A stretch of DNA of 64,000 bases from Bolinopsis microptera (GCF_026151205.1 NC_087081.1:3973246-4037245), one strand, 5' to 3'. Shown: positions 20,798 through 34,300, numbered from the stretch's first letter. The notes: generated by a model from the sequence alone, not told the origin. Program-made: numbers and translations.

Positions 20798-21330
20798 TTG
20801 TCATACGTTGTATGACTCGCCGCGCACGGGTGCGCGGCTCCCCTGTATCGTTGAAACCCCTGTATCGTTATAACTCTAATCTCTATAGTGAGGCAACAGT
20901 GGTGGTTACCACGTGATACAAATATATACTACTGCCCTATCAGTGTGTGTATAAAATGAGTCTATTTTGCGCGCGCGACGCCAGTTATGTGTTAATTAAT
21001 TACAGGCATAGCAACCAGTTTTCGGTGCTTGACGACTGATACACACGGATCAATCATCAATTTAATTGTTATTTTTGTAAAAGGAAGCTTAATAAATTAC
21101 CGAGTGATAAAATTTAGCAAGTCAAACAAAATAAAATTATGATATCAGCTGATAAACTCGTGGCTGATTATTTAACAGTTAATCGACACTGAATGGTAAA
21201 TATGGTGTCCGAATTGCACTGATTTTAGCCTTGAATCACGTAGTGACCCCCACTGTCGCAGCACTATAGAGTTTCAACTATACAGGGGAGCCGCGCACCC
21301 ATGCGCGGCGGGTCATACAACGTATGACAA
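20798..21330. mobile_element. MITE with ~110-bp terminal inverted repeats
   Basis: It begins TTGTCATACGTTGTATGAC and ends with the exact complement GTCATACAACGTATGACAA. The inverted homology continues inwards through CGCCGCGCAC, GCGCGGCTCCCCTGTAT and a CACTATAG region. The 533-base element has no coding capacity. A lone arm of the same repeat is at 22562-22668. Confidence 0.75.
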
Positions 21331-21831
21331 TTCTAGCCCGAGTAGTGTTCGAAAGGCCGGCGCCCTGTTTTGACATACAGCTCTTGAGCCGGTATTCATT
21401 TTTTCTCTGAGCTAGCTAGTGTGTTTCAATTTATTGTTGGTGTTTTGTTTGTGTTTGTTTGTCCGTAGTAGGAATTTACTGTTTGTTTGAAGACTGGGCG
21501 CGGTAATGTCCCAAAGGGTTTGTAATTAACATCATGGATGCTGACTAGGAGGACTTCGCCGCTTCGACACGCCGCGCAAACTTGCATAATATACTGCATA
21601 CTTGCTTCGCATCGAATCATTCTCAATATGCAATAGATTGACATTTGACACCGTCAATCAACAATTTTCGCTAAAAATGTTACACAGCGCTTGTTCGCCG
21701 CGCGTGCTTTTTTCGCGCAAATTTTTAGTTTTTGGCCTAATTCTTTCTCATTTTCAATTATTATCACATATATATAATAGTTATTATGGTATAATCGTAA
21801 TCAGCTCATTGAGACGAAACTTTTAGTATTA

Positions 21832-23720
21832 TTAAAAGCGCTTATGTGTTATGATCGCTTTTCTACCGCTTTTCCTTATACCACCCATGGCCTGGTTGGC
21901 AGGAATTAGAAAACGCTTATAAGCACTTTTTCAATGCTGCACCTAACTTGGTCGGAACGGGGTAGCGCCCGGAATTTAAAAGCGCTTATAAGCACCTTTT
22001 CAATGCTGCCCCTTACCCGGTCGGAACGCTCCTACTAAATCGCTCGCCCAAATTTTAAGAAAATTCTTGTGAGAAGGCCCTTTGGGTATGAAAGTTATCT
22101 GAATCAGTGTATTTTTGGACGCTGATTCCGAATCACCCCCCATGACGTAGGGTTAAAATACTTCCCTGGAGAGTTATTGGTAAAAAACCGTTTTGGTCAT
22201 GTGACAGGCTAGTAAAATACTAATTCGATTGTTTAGGGCTCGGCTTAGAGTTAGGGTTGTGGTAAGGGTTACCGGTTATGGTTAGCTTCGGGGTTATGAT
22301 TAGGGTTAGGGTTGGGATAAGGGTTTCCGGTTTATGTAAAACCGTTTTGTACGGCTGCAAAACCATAAAAACCAAATGCCAAAGTCACGTGACATTTTTG
22401 GGCGAGCGAATTAGTAAGAGCCCGGTCGGAACGGGGGAGTGCCCGGAATTAAAAAGGCGCTAATAAGCGATTTCTCAATTCCCTTAACCTGGTCGGAACT
22501 GGAAATCAGAGTGCCCGCTTATAAGTGCTTTTCTGTGCAACCTGGGGTGCACCGGCAAAGTTTGTCATACGTTGTATGACCCGCCGCGCACGAGTGCGCG
22601 GCTCCCCCTGTATCGTCGAAACTCTACACTATAGTGAAGCGACAGTGGGGGTCACCACGTGATACAAGGCAGAGTCAGGATTAAAAAGCGCTTATGATTG
22701 CTTTTCTACCGCTTTTCCTATCACCCATGGCCTGGTTGGCAATAATTATAAAGCGCTTATAAGCGCTTTTTCAATGCTGCCACTAACCTGGTCGGAACGG
22801 GGGAGTGCCCGGAATTAAAAAGCGCTTATAAGCGCTTTTTCAATGCTGCCCCTAACCTGGTCGGAACTGGAAATCAGAGTGCCCGCTTATAAGTGCTTTT
22901 CAATTTCTGAGCAACCTGGGGTGCACCGGCAGAGTCAGGATTTAAAAGCGCTTATGATCGCTTTTCTACTGCTTTTCCTATCACCCATGGCCTGGTTGGC
23001 AAGAATTAGAAAGCGCTTATAAGCACTTTTTCAATGCTGCCCCTAACCTGGTCGGAACGCGAACGGGGGAGTGCCCGGAATTAAAAAGCGCTTTCTCAAT
23101 TCCCCTCAACCTGGTCGGAACTAGACTGGAGAGTGCCCACTCGTATGTGCTTTTCTGAGCAACCTGGAGTGCACCGGCAGAGTCAGGATTTAAAAGCGCT
23201 TATAGGCGCTTATGATCGCTTATCTACCGCTTTTCCCATCACCCATGGGCTGGTTGGCAGGAATTAGAAAGTGCTTATAATAAGCGTTTTTCAATGCTGC
23301 CCCTAACCTGGTCGGAACGGGGGAGTACCTGAAATTAGAAAGCGCTTATAAGGGAGAGTGCCAGGAATTAAAAAGCGCTTATAAGCTTAACGGGCGATAC
23401 TCGTAAAATATTTGTTTCAAATATTACGGCGCGCGTCCTGGTAAGTTATAAATTTACAATTATAAGCACAAATCTAAACATCCGTTCACCTGGGGTGCAC
23501 GGAATTTAAATGCGCTTATAAGCGCTTTTCTCGATGCCCCTAAACCTGTCATGCACTGGCGGGAGTCAGGATTTGAAAAGTGGTTATAAGCGCAGCGATT
23601 ACAATCACTTTTTATTACTGGCATGGTTTTTACCGCTTTATCTATCATTTATCAACATGGATTTAAGCATAGTTGTTTGACTGGCGATCTAGAAGTAGAA
23701 GCCAAGCAAAAAGGCTAAGT
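21832..23720 (+). repeat. AGCGCTTATAAGCGCT palindrome family, left arm
   Basis: Repeated modules of about 80-110 bases, each with GCGCTTATAAGCGCTTTT followed by CAATGCTGCCCCTAACCTGG and TCGGAACGGGGGAGTGCCCG. The same modules appear in reverse orientation at 26070-26812, so the two arms flank a LINE fragment. Other copies are at 38600-38850 and 39455-40253. The interior includes a lone MITE arm (22562-22668) and a short GGTTAGGGTT stretch. Confidence 0.75.
22562..22668 (+). mobile_element. solo MITE terminal arm
   Basis: TTGTCATACGTTGTATGACC through ACCACGTGATACAA matches the left arm of the MITE at 20798. It lies between palindrome modules. Confidence 0.7.
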
Positions 23721-23849
23721 GCACGGCGCGGCAAAGTTCTCCGACAATAATTGTCAGAAATTGTAAAGCGCTTGCAAGCGTTTATTTATATGTTGTTAAA
23801 TCAAAGTCAACCAGGATCCCTGAAACTGTCAAATATCATAATCGCTTTC

Positions 23850-25332
23850 GAAACAATCCATCTGATCAAGCTGCCCTTTTTAACGAATATTTTTATGAGC
23901 AGTTTTCTCAAGAGAGCGATTATGGCATTGACATAGATTTTCGTGATGATTGTTTTTCAAGTCTTGTGTTTAGTAGAGAAGATGTTCTGTTGATTCTTAA
24001 AAAGTTAAATCCTAACAAGGCCCCTGGCCCTGATGGGATTCATGGGAGAGTCCTCAAAAACTGTGCCCAAAGCCTTGCATACCCACTTAGTGTTTTATTT
24101 AACCTGTCTTTCTCGAGCGGATGCATACCCCCTGATTGGAAGCTGGCACTTGTTATAGTACCAGTGCACAAAAAGGGCGATAAGTCTTCGGTTGAGAACT
24201 ACAGGCCTATCTCGTTAACATCTCTTGTAATGAAAGTCTTTGAAAGGTGCATAAAGACTGCATTATACGCTGCATGTTCTGATCTGTTGGATGACCGACA
24301 ACACGGTTTTGTTAATGAACGTTCATGCACAACCCAAATGATACCTTTCACGGACAATCTTGCACTTGCATTGAATAACAGGTCCAGGACTGATATAATA
24401 TATTTTGATTTTGCGAAAGCTTTTGATAGCGTTTCGCATGACCTCATTTTAAGTAAATTAAAGAATATTTTTAATGTCGATGGACTAATGCTTAAATTTA
24501 TTAAGTCCTATCTTAAGGGGCGACAACAACAAGTAGTGATAGGAGGCCAAACGTCTTCTTCTCTACCAGTTCGGTCTGGTGTCCCTCAAGAAACGTGCTG
24601 GATAACTTGCCATTCAATACCTTCTTTTATAAACTTTCTGGAAGTGATATTGACTTTGTGCCCTCTCAGTCAGATTTAGGAGTCGCAATAAACTCCAGGT
24701 TTAATTGGGGTGCACAATGTAAAGCGCTTGTTTCCAAAGCTACCTCTAGACTTGGACTACTTAAGAGAACATGTCATTTCACTACTGATAAAAGGCAGAA
24801 AAGATCGTTCTATTTAGCGTTAATTAGGTCTATATTTGAAAATTGTTCTGTCATATGGTCCCCTCAATCTGCAACTCATCTTCAACAGTTTGTTGCTATC
24901 CAAAAGAGGACTATTAAATGGATCAATGGTGAACCTTACTCCAGTTATAATGACGATAAACTTGCTACAGAGCAAAAGAAACTAAATATTCTCCCTGTTA
25001 AACAGAAGTTTATTTATAACGATCTTATGACCTTCTATAAAATAGTGAATAGCATAATTCCAGTTTCGCTCCCTACATATATAGTCCTATGCCGTCCAGA
25101 GGGCACCCGATACACTAGGCACAATGCTCAAATAATTGATATGTCGGATACTTCAACTTACATGAGTACCACTGTGCCCTGCTCGGATGCCTTCCGAAAT
25201 AGCTTTTTTCATAGATCTATGCTGAAATGGAATAGTCTACCAGTATGTATCCGGCAGTCAGAGCGGATTTCTACTTTTAAGGCCAAACTGATCAAGTACC
25301 TCTGGGCTGCCGATACAGTCTGGCCAGATTAG
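23850..25332 (+). pseudogene. CR1-like LINE with RT core deleted
   Basis: The frame enters at about 23850 (NPSDQAALFNEYFYEQF). It continues through NKAPGPDGI, NYRPISLTS, motif A YFDFAKAFDSVSHDL and the start of motif B SGVPQ near 24590. There the sequence jumps, in another frame, to the thumb and C-terminal region (SDLGVAINSRFNWGAQC to AADTVWPD, stop at 25330). The DNA for motif C (YADD) is missing, so this is an internally deleted, inactive copy. AT-rich sequence and an A-run near 25746 follow. It sits between the inverted palindrome arms. Confidence 0.85.
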
Positions 25333-26069
25333 CTCATTAGTCTTATCAGTCTCAGAAATTTGTTTTTGTTGGTTACAATTCTGTCCGTCCAATTTCCTAT
25401 CTGCTTGTCCTTTTCTTTTTTCTTTATCAGTTGTGACGGAATTGTAATGAACAAAATCCTTATAATTATTTATGATATGTTTGATTTCTTGTTAATGTTT
25501 GTCATTCAAATTTGGTAGACGGCCCCAACGTTAATGTGGCTCTTGCTATGTGTTGGTTCAGCCGAATTAATTATTATATAATCAAGTTTATTTTTCTCGT
25601 TAGTTGTCATCAGGCCAAACATTAAGCAACTTATATTGCAGTACCATTTACCATTTAGTATATCAAAATATGTCATTGTAATTTTGCATGGCTGAAATGT
25701 AACGCTTGATTTATATATTATATAATGATCAATTGAATTTTCAAATAAAAAAAAAAAAATGGTGGCGGTTGTCCTGGTGGCAGTCGATGCGCGCTGAGTC
25801 ATCAGTCATACACACTTCACATTCAGAACTTGCAAAAGAAAAGTATAGTATATGAAATTAAATTATTGCGCTGGGCCACGCTCAGCCTGTCAACGAGTAT
25901 GACAGGCCTGTTCGTTCATGTCATTCCATGGAATCTCTAGTAGGGCTGAGCGAATCACGACGTCCGAAAAAAGTGCAGTGCTCATTTTACCTGGGGACCT
26001 CAGGCTATTATGTTCATAAACATATGAATAGAGATTCGGCGGAATGACAGGCTGAGCGCGGCCCAGTAA

Positions 26070-26812
26070 CAAATAAGTTCCGACCAGGTTAAGGGGAATT
26101 CAGAAATCGCTTATAAGCGCTTTTTAATTCCGGGCACTCCCCCGTTCCGACCAAGTTAGGGGCAGCATTGAAAAAGCGCTTATAAGCGCTTTTAAATTCC
26201 GGGCACTACCCCGTTCCGACCAGGTTAGGGGCAGCATAGAAAAAGCGCTTATAAGCGCTTTTTAATTCCTGCTCACCTGGCCATGGATGATAGGAAAAGC
26301 GGTAAAAGCGGTAAAATAGCGATGAATTAGCCGTAATAAGCGATTTCTAAAAAAGCGATTATAATCGATTATAAGCGGTCATAAGATTAATATAGCGTTT
26401 TCCTGACTCAATTTTAAAAACGCTTACAAGCGCTTTGTTTGCGCTTTACAAACAGCTAAATTGCACCCCACTTATAAATGCTTATAATCGCTTATAAATG
26501 GTTCAAAAAAGCGCCTACGAATCGCTTATCCGGCCAACTGCTTATCCACCCGTTTTTGGCGCCAATTTTACTGGAAAATCGCTTTCAAATCGCTCAGCAG
26601 GACTTATGATCGCTTAAAAGCGCTTATAAGCGCTTTTAAATGTAAAAAAGCGCTTTTAAATGTAAAAAAGCGCTTTTTGAATTATGACATCAATTATAGT
26701 CGATTATAAGCGATTTTTTTTGAACCGTTTATAATCGTAAAAAGTCGATTGTAAACGGTTTAAAAAAAGCGCCGAGAGAAAGCGCCCAATAAGCGATTAT
26801 TGGCGCCGATAA
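26070..26812 (-). repeat. AGCGCTTATAAGCGCT palindrome family, right arm
   Basis: Carries the reverse complement of the modules at 21832-23720, then a region of shorter GCGATTATAATCG palindromes. It ends with a motif near CCAATAAGCGATTATTGGCG, which recurs at 40227-40253 and so probably marks the element edge. Confidence 0.7.
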
Positions 26813-27807
26813 TAAAATATTGTTTATGGAAACTTGCTTTATTATAGAAATGACTAGGCGGTCGAATGCTGTCGGAAACGAGGAAAAAGCAGATTCTTGA
26901 GCTAAAACAATAAAATGTAGAACGACTTTTCGATTTATTGTATAATTATACTTATAGCTATAGCAACTTTTTATTTCAATGATTTCATCAACTTCACTTT
27001 AAGAGAAATGGGCTTTTTCTAAATTTACTTCCGTTAAATTATTTGCATTTCGCTTTAATATTTTTATAATAAATCATAAATATTTATTTCGAAAACTGGT
27101 AAAAATATTTGCACTTATTAGGAGATATGACGCACGTTCTATCACAATAATAACAAAGATGGATAAATATATATACCACCAGCGGGCGCTTGTATAAAAT
27201 TGAACTATAGACAAGATCGCCACTAATTGTTGTAACCATGGTAACACGTCACGTGTTCAATGTAAGCCAATCATTTTGGGCTGCGTCGTATATTATAGGG
27301 GCTGGAGATAAGCGATCCATACTGGCACTGCACATTCCTGGGCCGTGGGAATAATTAATGTAATGTCAGTGACGATGAACATCAATAATAGGGGGATTAT
27401 AGTGCTGATCATGTGTATTGTGTAGTGTGTTATAATGACATGTGCAGTAATGTGTATCGATCATCATAAAGATGGTGCACGTGGATTGCTGTATCATCAG
27501 CTGGCAGCCCTGCCGGACACAAAAATAAAATATATATCTCCGGGCTATATTATTATATCGCCCGATGGTATAGCGGGCTCCCGCTATATCAGCAGGCTGT
27601 GAGAGCGGGCTGGGATATAATATCATGTCTTCTAACTAGCGGGCTGCACGGTCCTGCTGGCGAAAATATAGCCCGCTGGTGGATATAATATTAATATTGA
27701 TATGCAGCTATACCAGATATATTTAAATATATTTTTTAATAGAAAATGATCGTATGAAATGATAAATAAGGCGTTTAGTTATTCTGTCCTGGCTCTTATT
27801 TGTGCTC
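26813..27807. other. non-coding, small palindromes
   Basis: No gene seen. AGCGGGCT and its complement recur around 27540-27680 together with ATATAATAT words, a locally self-complementary stretch. Confidence 0.4.
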
Positions 27808-28038
27808 TCAAAGAATCCATTCTTCTAACTGAGAAAGTTTAGTGGTAATCGGAGTTTGGGGCTCTATTTTCCATGAAGTTTTGGGAGTCAATCTTGCCTT
27901 GAACTTAGCATAATTTTTTAGTGTTGACAATTGATAAATTTCCGCTTTGGGAGTTTGTTTTAGAGTTTGTTTTCTCTTGAATTTTACAACATCACTCTGT
28001 GGTGGGGGCGTGGGTGTTATCTTTCCTCGGCCTCTGAT
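27808..28038 (-). CDS. candidate terminal exon, basic Pro-rich tail
   Basis: After a strong acceptor (cttctcctctag) the minus strand stays open for 76 codons, from IRGRGKITPTPPPQ to KLSQLEEWIL, then TGA. It is basic (KFKRKQTLKQTPKAE) and has no recognised domain. It lies just downstream of the receptor's last assigned exon. The phase needed (0) matches no good donor I can see there, so it could be an alternative receptor tail, an exon of another gene, or chance. Confidence 0.3.
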   Translation of the reverse strand: MRGRGKITPTPPPQSDVVKFKRKQTLKQTPKAEIYQLSTLKNYAKFKARLTPKTSWKIEPQTPITTKLSQLEEWIL

Positions 28039-28084
28039 CTAGAGGAGAAGCGGACCTTTTTCCGGAGACATACGAACTTGAATG

Positions 28085-28265
28085 CCACTGCATCTTTTAT
28101 CTCTGTCTGAGCATTGACAAAACTTTTTGGTCAAGTCGATCTATTGGGATTGTTAGTGTTAGTTTCTTGAGCTGCCACTGTATCTTTTATCTTTGTCTGA
28201 GCATTGAACTTCTCGGTATAATTGATTTCTGGACTGTTAGACATTAGTGTTAGATTATTGAGCTT
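28085..28265. repeat. two direct ~90-bp copies
   Basis: GCCACTGCATCTTTTATCTC and GCCACTGTATCTTTTATCTT, each followed by TGTCTGAGCATTGA, mark two adjacent copies. On the minus strand both read as NAQTxIKDxVA peptides, so they may be a coding duplication. Confidence 0.55.
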
Positions 28266-28348
28266 CAAGGAACTCTAAATTGCTGGGAACTGGGTCGCCC
28301 GGAGGAGTTAAATCGTGCCCTGACTGGTCTCCAAGTGGAAAGTGGGAG
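28255..28348 (-). CDS. receptor exon: cytoplasmic tail and stop
   Basis: Acceptor ggttatcatttcag, entered in phase 2. Encodes SHFPLGDQSGHDLTPPGDPV and ends in LEFLEAQ and TAA. The phase fits the donor at 29779. If that donor is not used, the previous exon would read on to a stop at 29598 with a hydrophobic, unlikely tail. Confidence 0.6.
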
Positions 28349-31300
28349 CTGAAATGATAACCTGATCAATAAAACAAAATGAACGCCGGGTCGAATATGT
28401 AAAAATCACATAAGCTGATTAGAATTCTTAAGCAAGGAAAATTATTCGTTAAACTGACTTTTAAGTTTTAACACTCATCTTATTTGAATATGATAAATAC
28501 ACAATATATTATCTTGAATGTGATTGTGAAAATGATCTTTGCTAGAAACATAGCCTACCTGGGTGGTGGTTATTTTCCCGGTGTTTATTTTCCCGTTTTT
28601 TAACCATATTTGGGCAAAAACGACATATTTGTGCCCATATTTGATAAAAACGTGCAAATAAACTCCGGGTAAATAACCACTAAGGTACTCAGCAGGGCTT
28701 ATTTTGCAGTGAGCCACTCTAAAGTACTAAAATATCAATGAACTAGTGTAGCTCGTGCCTAAGGCCGGGACTTCACTACATTGCAGTTGAAATGCAAAAG
28801 ACCAAACCTGCCTATAACACGCATGACATTGTCGTATGTGACCGCAATGAGTGCCCCCCTCCCCCCCCCCCCCTTTAATAAGCTTATAGTATTACATAAC
28901 AGTGAATCTTTGGGCTAACCTAATAATGATTCATGTACCAACGCTGCATATTCAGTAATGGGAGAGTGAGCGAGGAGGGAGAAAAAGTGAGCCCTTTTAT
29001 GTCATATTTGATATTTGTGTTACAAAACCATCAATTAATCCACTTACCACCGGCCGATTAAAAAATTGCTTATAATTGGCTTCATCAGATCTTTTTCGAA
29101 ACTTTAAGGAAAAAAATCGCTTCCATGACTCTAACCGTTTACTTGATATTAAACCGCTCGGAAATTACACGCGCACACACATAGAGACAGACACACAGAC
29201 AGACACATATTCTGAGATTATTATTCAGATAGAATTGCTGCAAAAGGGCTTATATGTCTTAAAGGCTAAAGCCATTATCATTTATCATATTACCAGCTAT
29301 TGTGAATTTCAAAAGGGCTTATTATATCTTACAGTTAATTCGTTTTTAATTCATATAGATCTGCCTCCAGAGAAGTTTGATGGCATCAATGTCATCAAAA
29401 TGTGTAATGATCTAATTAACATAATCACCATTGACAAACAGATTTGAGCCAAATCGAGTGAAAATTGATACTGCTAATTAAAAACATTAATATCTCATAA
29501 CTGTATTTTTTGAGATAAGCCCTTTTTGTATGTTACTGACAATTATTGTGGTTTATCCCAATTGCTTTAAGACGGTTTTTAAAAGAAAATAGAGCTTTTA
29601 ACTGCATGAATGGAGTAGATGTAACTGAAAAGAAATTGCAACCAAACATTTTAACACAATTTGGTAAATCAGTAAATACACTATAGAGTAAAGCTGCAAA
29701 ATAGGAGTTGAACAAGGATTTAAAATAAACATGCTAAAAAGAGAAAACCAGGAAATTAATCTAAATAAATTATAAAACCTGCTACTGGGTTTATTTTTAG
29801 ATTTCTTCCCAATGTTACGGAAGAAATACGACCACTTCTGGTAAATGTCCGGTTTGATTGCACAGTGAAAGATGAAAATCAGGACTCCTACGGAATAAAA
29901 TCGTTTAAACAAATTTAGAAATGACATTACAGCATCAATAATAGCCGGTAGAAATGCAGTTCATTGTAATGCTGGTTGTGACAATTAAATTGGTTATACT
30001 GCCATGATAATTATGAAATGATAATGATTTCAAATCATAGATTTTTAAAAATTCATAACCTTTGGTTAACCACCTTCCTTGTGTTGTTGGATAATCATAT
30101 GACTTTATGAGCGGGATATAAATACCTCATTTCATTTCATTCTATACCTTGCAGAGTATTGCAGACAGTAAACAGATAGTGGAATGCAATATTAGCGGGA
30201 TGGTCGAACACCAGAAACCCCAGCACCCAGGCGAGACCCAAAACACACGACAAAGTACAAACAGCCTTCAACTTTGAGATTATTTTCTGTATTTCACTCT
30301 CGGAATGCTGGTATCTTCCTTTCTTGCAGATTTTGGCCATAACATAGATGAAGATACCCCAGTTAACAATACTCGATACACCTGTGGAATGTTATTAGCA
30401 AGTTATTAGTGTAATGTTCATGTTTAAATTAAGTAATTTATTCAGGAGATTGTAACAATAATTTAATTAGGTTTGTTAAACTGTTAGTGTTGCTATTCGA
30501 AATATTCCTCATAACCAATAAAATTGTCGCTATCAGTTCCCGTGAAATCTCTACAAACCTACCAATTGGAGCATAGAAAACGTAGTATTGCATTGGTATG
30601 GTGCTCTCGTTGGAATTCCGAAGCAGACAAACTGTCTCGTCAGTATAACTGTCATAAGATATTCCGACTGTTAAACCAACAATCAGTCCCGGTATCACAA
30701 ATACCGATATCGCTGAAAGATATGAAACATTCATGAAACCTCCTACCTACCTATGTCACCTATGGGAATTGTGAAACTAACAAAAATCCCTTCTTACAAC
30801 TCTAAAACTATTTCATTTCACTTAAAGTGACATAGTGACAAAGTGAAAAAGTGACAAATGTATCCTCTAAATTTCTAAGGCAAGGTCCTGAAGGATCGAA
30901 CAACAAAATAAACCTGATTTCATTATAAATCTGGAGCTCCTAGCTTGAAGGATCCTGATGAAGAGCAACCAGAGATTGCAAGATTCCACCACAGTCCACA
31001 TAAGCACAGTTAACCACAAGTAATGCAGAACTATAGCTATAGCTTTACAGAGGTGCTCGTTCATGCCATCATAATGTTTTGCTCCTGCGGTGAGTTACAA
31101 GTTAAGAACAATTTCTCATAACGATCACAGTTTCAGATCCTCCATTTATTGCTTCACATTGTTATGTTTCCACGTTGTTTAAAACTCGAAACGATAATTT
31201 CCACACCCCTCCCCAGTCCCCAACACTTACCTCCCAGGAAGAGGAGCATGGCAAGTAACATGGTTGTAGCCAGGCAGATGTGAATCTTGTTAGAAGGAGA

Positions 31301-34300
31301 CCGTCTGATGTCCTTGAACCAAGTGAGGGCTATGAGAGTGAGCACTAGAGCAAGACACGACATTCCCCCGCACACGTAGGTTAGGTAGGATAGTATGCGG
31401 TCGTGCGGGGCGTCTAGTCCCTTGCCCTGGAGAGGAGGGGTTTTATTTAGTGATGATTTAGTTTGTTACTTTGAAACGTAGGCAGCTCAAGTTTAAATAC
31501 ATAGCGACAAATCAGTAAACAATCTTGTTCTTCTGCAAATCAGTAAAAAAATTATTATTTTTGGAGTTCCCCAGGGATCACTTTTTGGGGCCTATTCTTT
31601 TCATCCTTTATATCAAAGCTCTCCAGAAAATTGCGGCCAAATATGGTCTTGATATACAGCTCTATGCAGATGATTCTCAACTGTACATCTCATTTAAACC
31701 AAACCATGTGGTACAGTTGATTGATGTCCAAGACAGAACGAACAAATGTCTCGCAGAGATAAGAGCATGGATCGTGAACAACTACATGAAACTGAATGAT
31801 ACAAAGACAGAACTACTGTTGTTAGGAAAGAGCCATGTTCTAAAAAAGTGTGAACTCATTATCAGACTGCAATTTGGAAGCGCTGAAATTCTACCTACGG
31901 AGTGTAAAGGAGACAGCTGGAAGAGTCTGGGTGTCAAATTTGATGAAACTCTAAATATGGAAAGAACGATCAATAATGTCAAAAGGAAATGCAGCTGGAC
32001 AATGATGAACTTAAGAACCATTGGTTGTTACCTGGATAAAGGCATTAAATTGATGCTGGTGAAACAACTGGTCATATCTAAATTAGACTACTGTAATTCT
32101 GTTTACATGAATCTACCCAAGACCACGGACTTGGTTCCCTTCTATAAGAAGGCCCACATACTCCCTATAGACCAACGAATCTTCTTTAAAGTTTTCATTT
32201 AACCCACAAATCAGTCCACGGTACTGCACCTGATTACCGCATGTAGCGGATATAGAACTTTCAAACACCATGACCAGGTCGAAGAGACCTGGTGAGTGGT
32301 GACCATCTCATGCTCAAAGTACCAAAGAATAAAAAGTCCAAAGTTGATGACAGAACTTTCTCAAGCCATTCACCGATTGCATGGTACTCTCTTCCCCTGA
32401 TGTAGAGATGTACTACTGATACCAACTGTTTCAAGCGAATGTTAAAGAATTATTTATATAACCAGTTCTGATGTTTTTATTTCCATTGTCTTCACTGGAA
32501 AGGCTTTTATTTTTTACCGCACTCCATTTTATGTCTTGATCTCTTACTTTCTAGGATTTGTTTCTTTCTTGATTGATTATGTCACTGTACTTACCTTTAT
32601 TATACCTACATGTATTGTATGGTTTCTGCTTCTATTTAGTTTAGTGCGGCTTACAATAGAAGATGTGGAAGTGGGGCTGGGTACATCATCACGACTGACA
32701 ACAACAACACCACCCTGGAAGAGAGATCATTCAAGCTCCCTGATTATTGCACTGTCTACCAGACAGAGCTCACTGCAATCATTGAAGCCTGCAAGTATCT
32801 CTCATCCTACACCAACTCACACATCATTATATGGTCTGATAGTCTCTCCTCCATACAAGCTATTTCCTCGCTCTCAACGAGGAGCAGAACTACTAGAGAC
32901 TGTTATGACACCCTTAATGCACTCGGATCGAACAACACTCTAGAGATCCGATGGATTGCAGCCCATATTGGGTTGTGGGGAAATGAAAAAGCGGATGAGC
33001 TGGCCAAGCTTGGCACGACCAGCGAACTCGTTTTGAAATGCCCAATCCCTCAATCTTACATCAAACGACAAATCGACAACAAAGTCCACAGACTGAATCA
33101 GGATATCTGGTTAACGGATGGTCCTAGACACACCAAACTAACACTTGGCCAAAAGCACACCAAAATAATTAATAATATAAACACGTCACTCATCAACAAT
33201 AGACAAGACTATAGAACCGCAGTCCACCTAATCACGGGCCACTGCGGCTTAAACAAACACCTCCACACCATCCGCAAATCAAGCACCAGTGCTTGTCCCA
33301 TGTGCGGAGACGGAGAGGAGACTGTCTCACACTTTCTTGGACAGTGCCCAGCTATTGCCCAACTAAGAGGTCAATACTTTCGGGACTACTACCTCTCGGT
33401 CAACGACATATTCGACAACCACCACATTACCACAATCGTTAACTTCGCAAACCGCACCAAACGCTTAATAGTACCAAAAGAACTGGATCAGACTGGCGTA
33501 ACTTAGCGCATTAACACATTACATATGCAGCCTTGCCTAACTGATTTCTAATCTCATCTGGTACCAAAGTGCGGTATTCCCATTCAGATCATTACCACCA
33601 CCGTCCTCCACAATTCACACTGTTGTCCCCGACAAACTCCCCCACATCCCAGAGGTAGGCAAAGCATCTTAATGCTATCCTCCAGTGGGCTTTCTATGCC
33701 CAGCCTCTCTCTAAAAAAAAAAAAAAAATAGAAGATGTTTTAATTTTGTCTTTGCCTTATGATGAGTTATACTTTAGTTCACTTTTACACATTTGCTCAC
33801 ATCAGCCGCTCTGACATGGTCAGCCGCTCTGACATGGTTTACCACCTTCCTTGTGTTGTTGGTTAATCATATGAGCGGGATATAAATACCTCATTTCATT
33901 TCATTTCATTTCATTTCATTTCATTTCATTTCATTTCATTTCATTTCATTTCATTTCATTTCATTTCATTTCATTTCATTTCATTTCATTTCATTTCATT
34001 TCATTTAAATTTAATTTCGATTTCGTTTCGTTTCGTTTCGTTTCATTTCATTTCATTTCATTTCATTTCATTTCATTTCATTTCATTTCATTTCATTTCA
34101 TTTCATTTCATTTCATTTCATTTCATTTCATTTCATTTCATTTCATTTCATTTCATTTCATTTCATTTCATTTCATTTCATTTCATTTCATTTCATTTCA
34201 TTTCATTTCATTTCATTTCATTTCATTTCATTTCATTTCATTTCATTTCATTTCATTTCATTTCATTTCATTTCATTTCATTTCATTTCATTTCATTTCA

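Noticed and set aside
22280-22330. GGTTAGGGTTAGGG words resembling telomere repeat
   Set aside because: Only two or three imperfect units inside a palindrome-family repeat; not a telomere.
29076-29447. 123-codon plus-strand frame in a receptor intron
   Set aside because: No recognisable domain, includes an ACAGACAGACAC simple repeat, antisense to the receptor and without splice context.
29598-29778. Read-through C-terminus of the receptor with a hydrophobic tail
   Set aside because: A donor at 29778 joins in phase to an exon at 28348 with a more ordinary cytoplasmic tail; kept only as an alternative.
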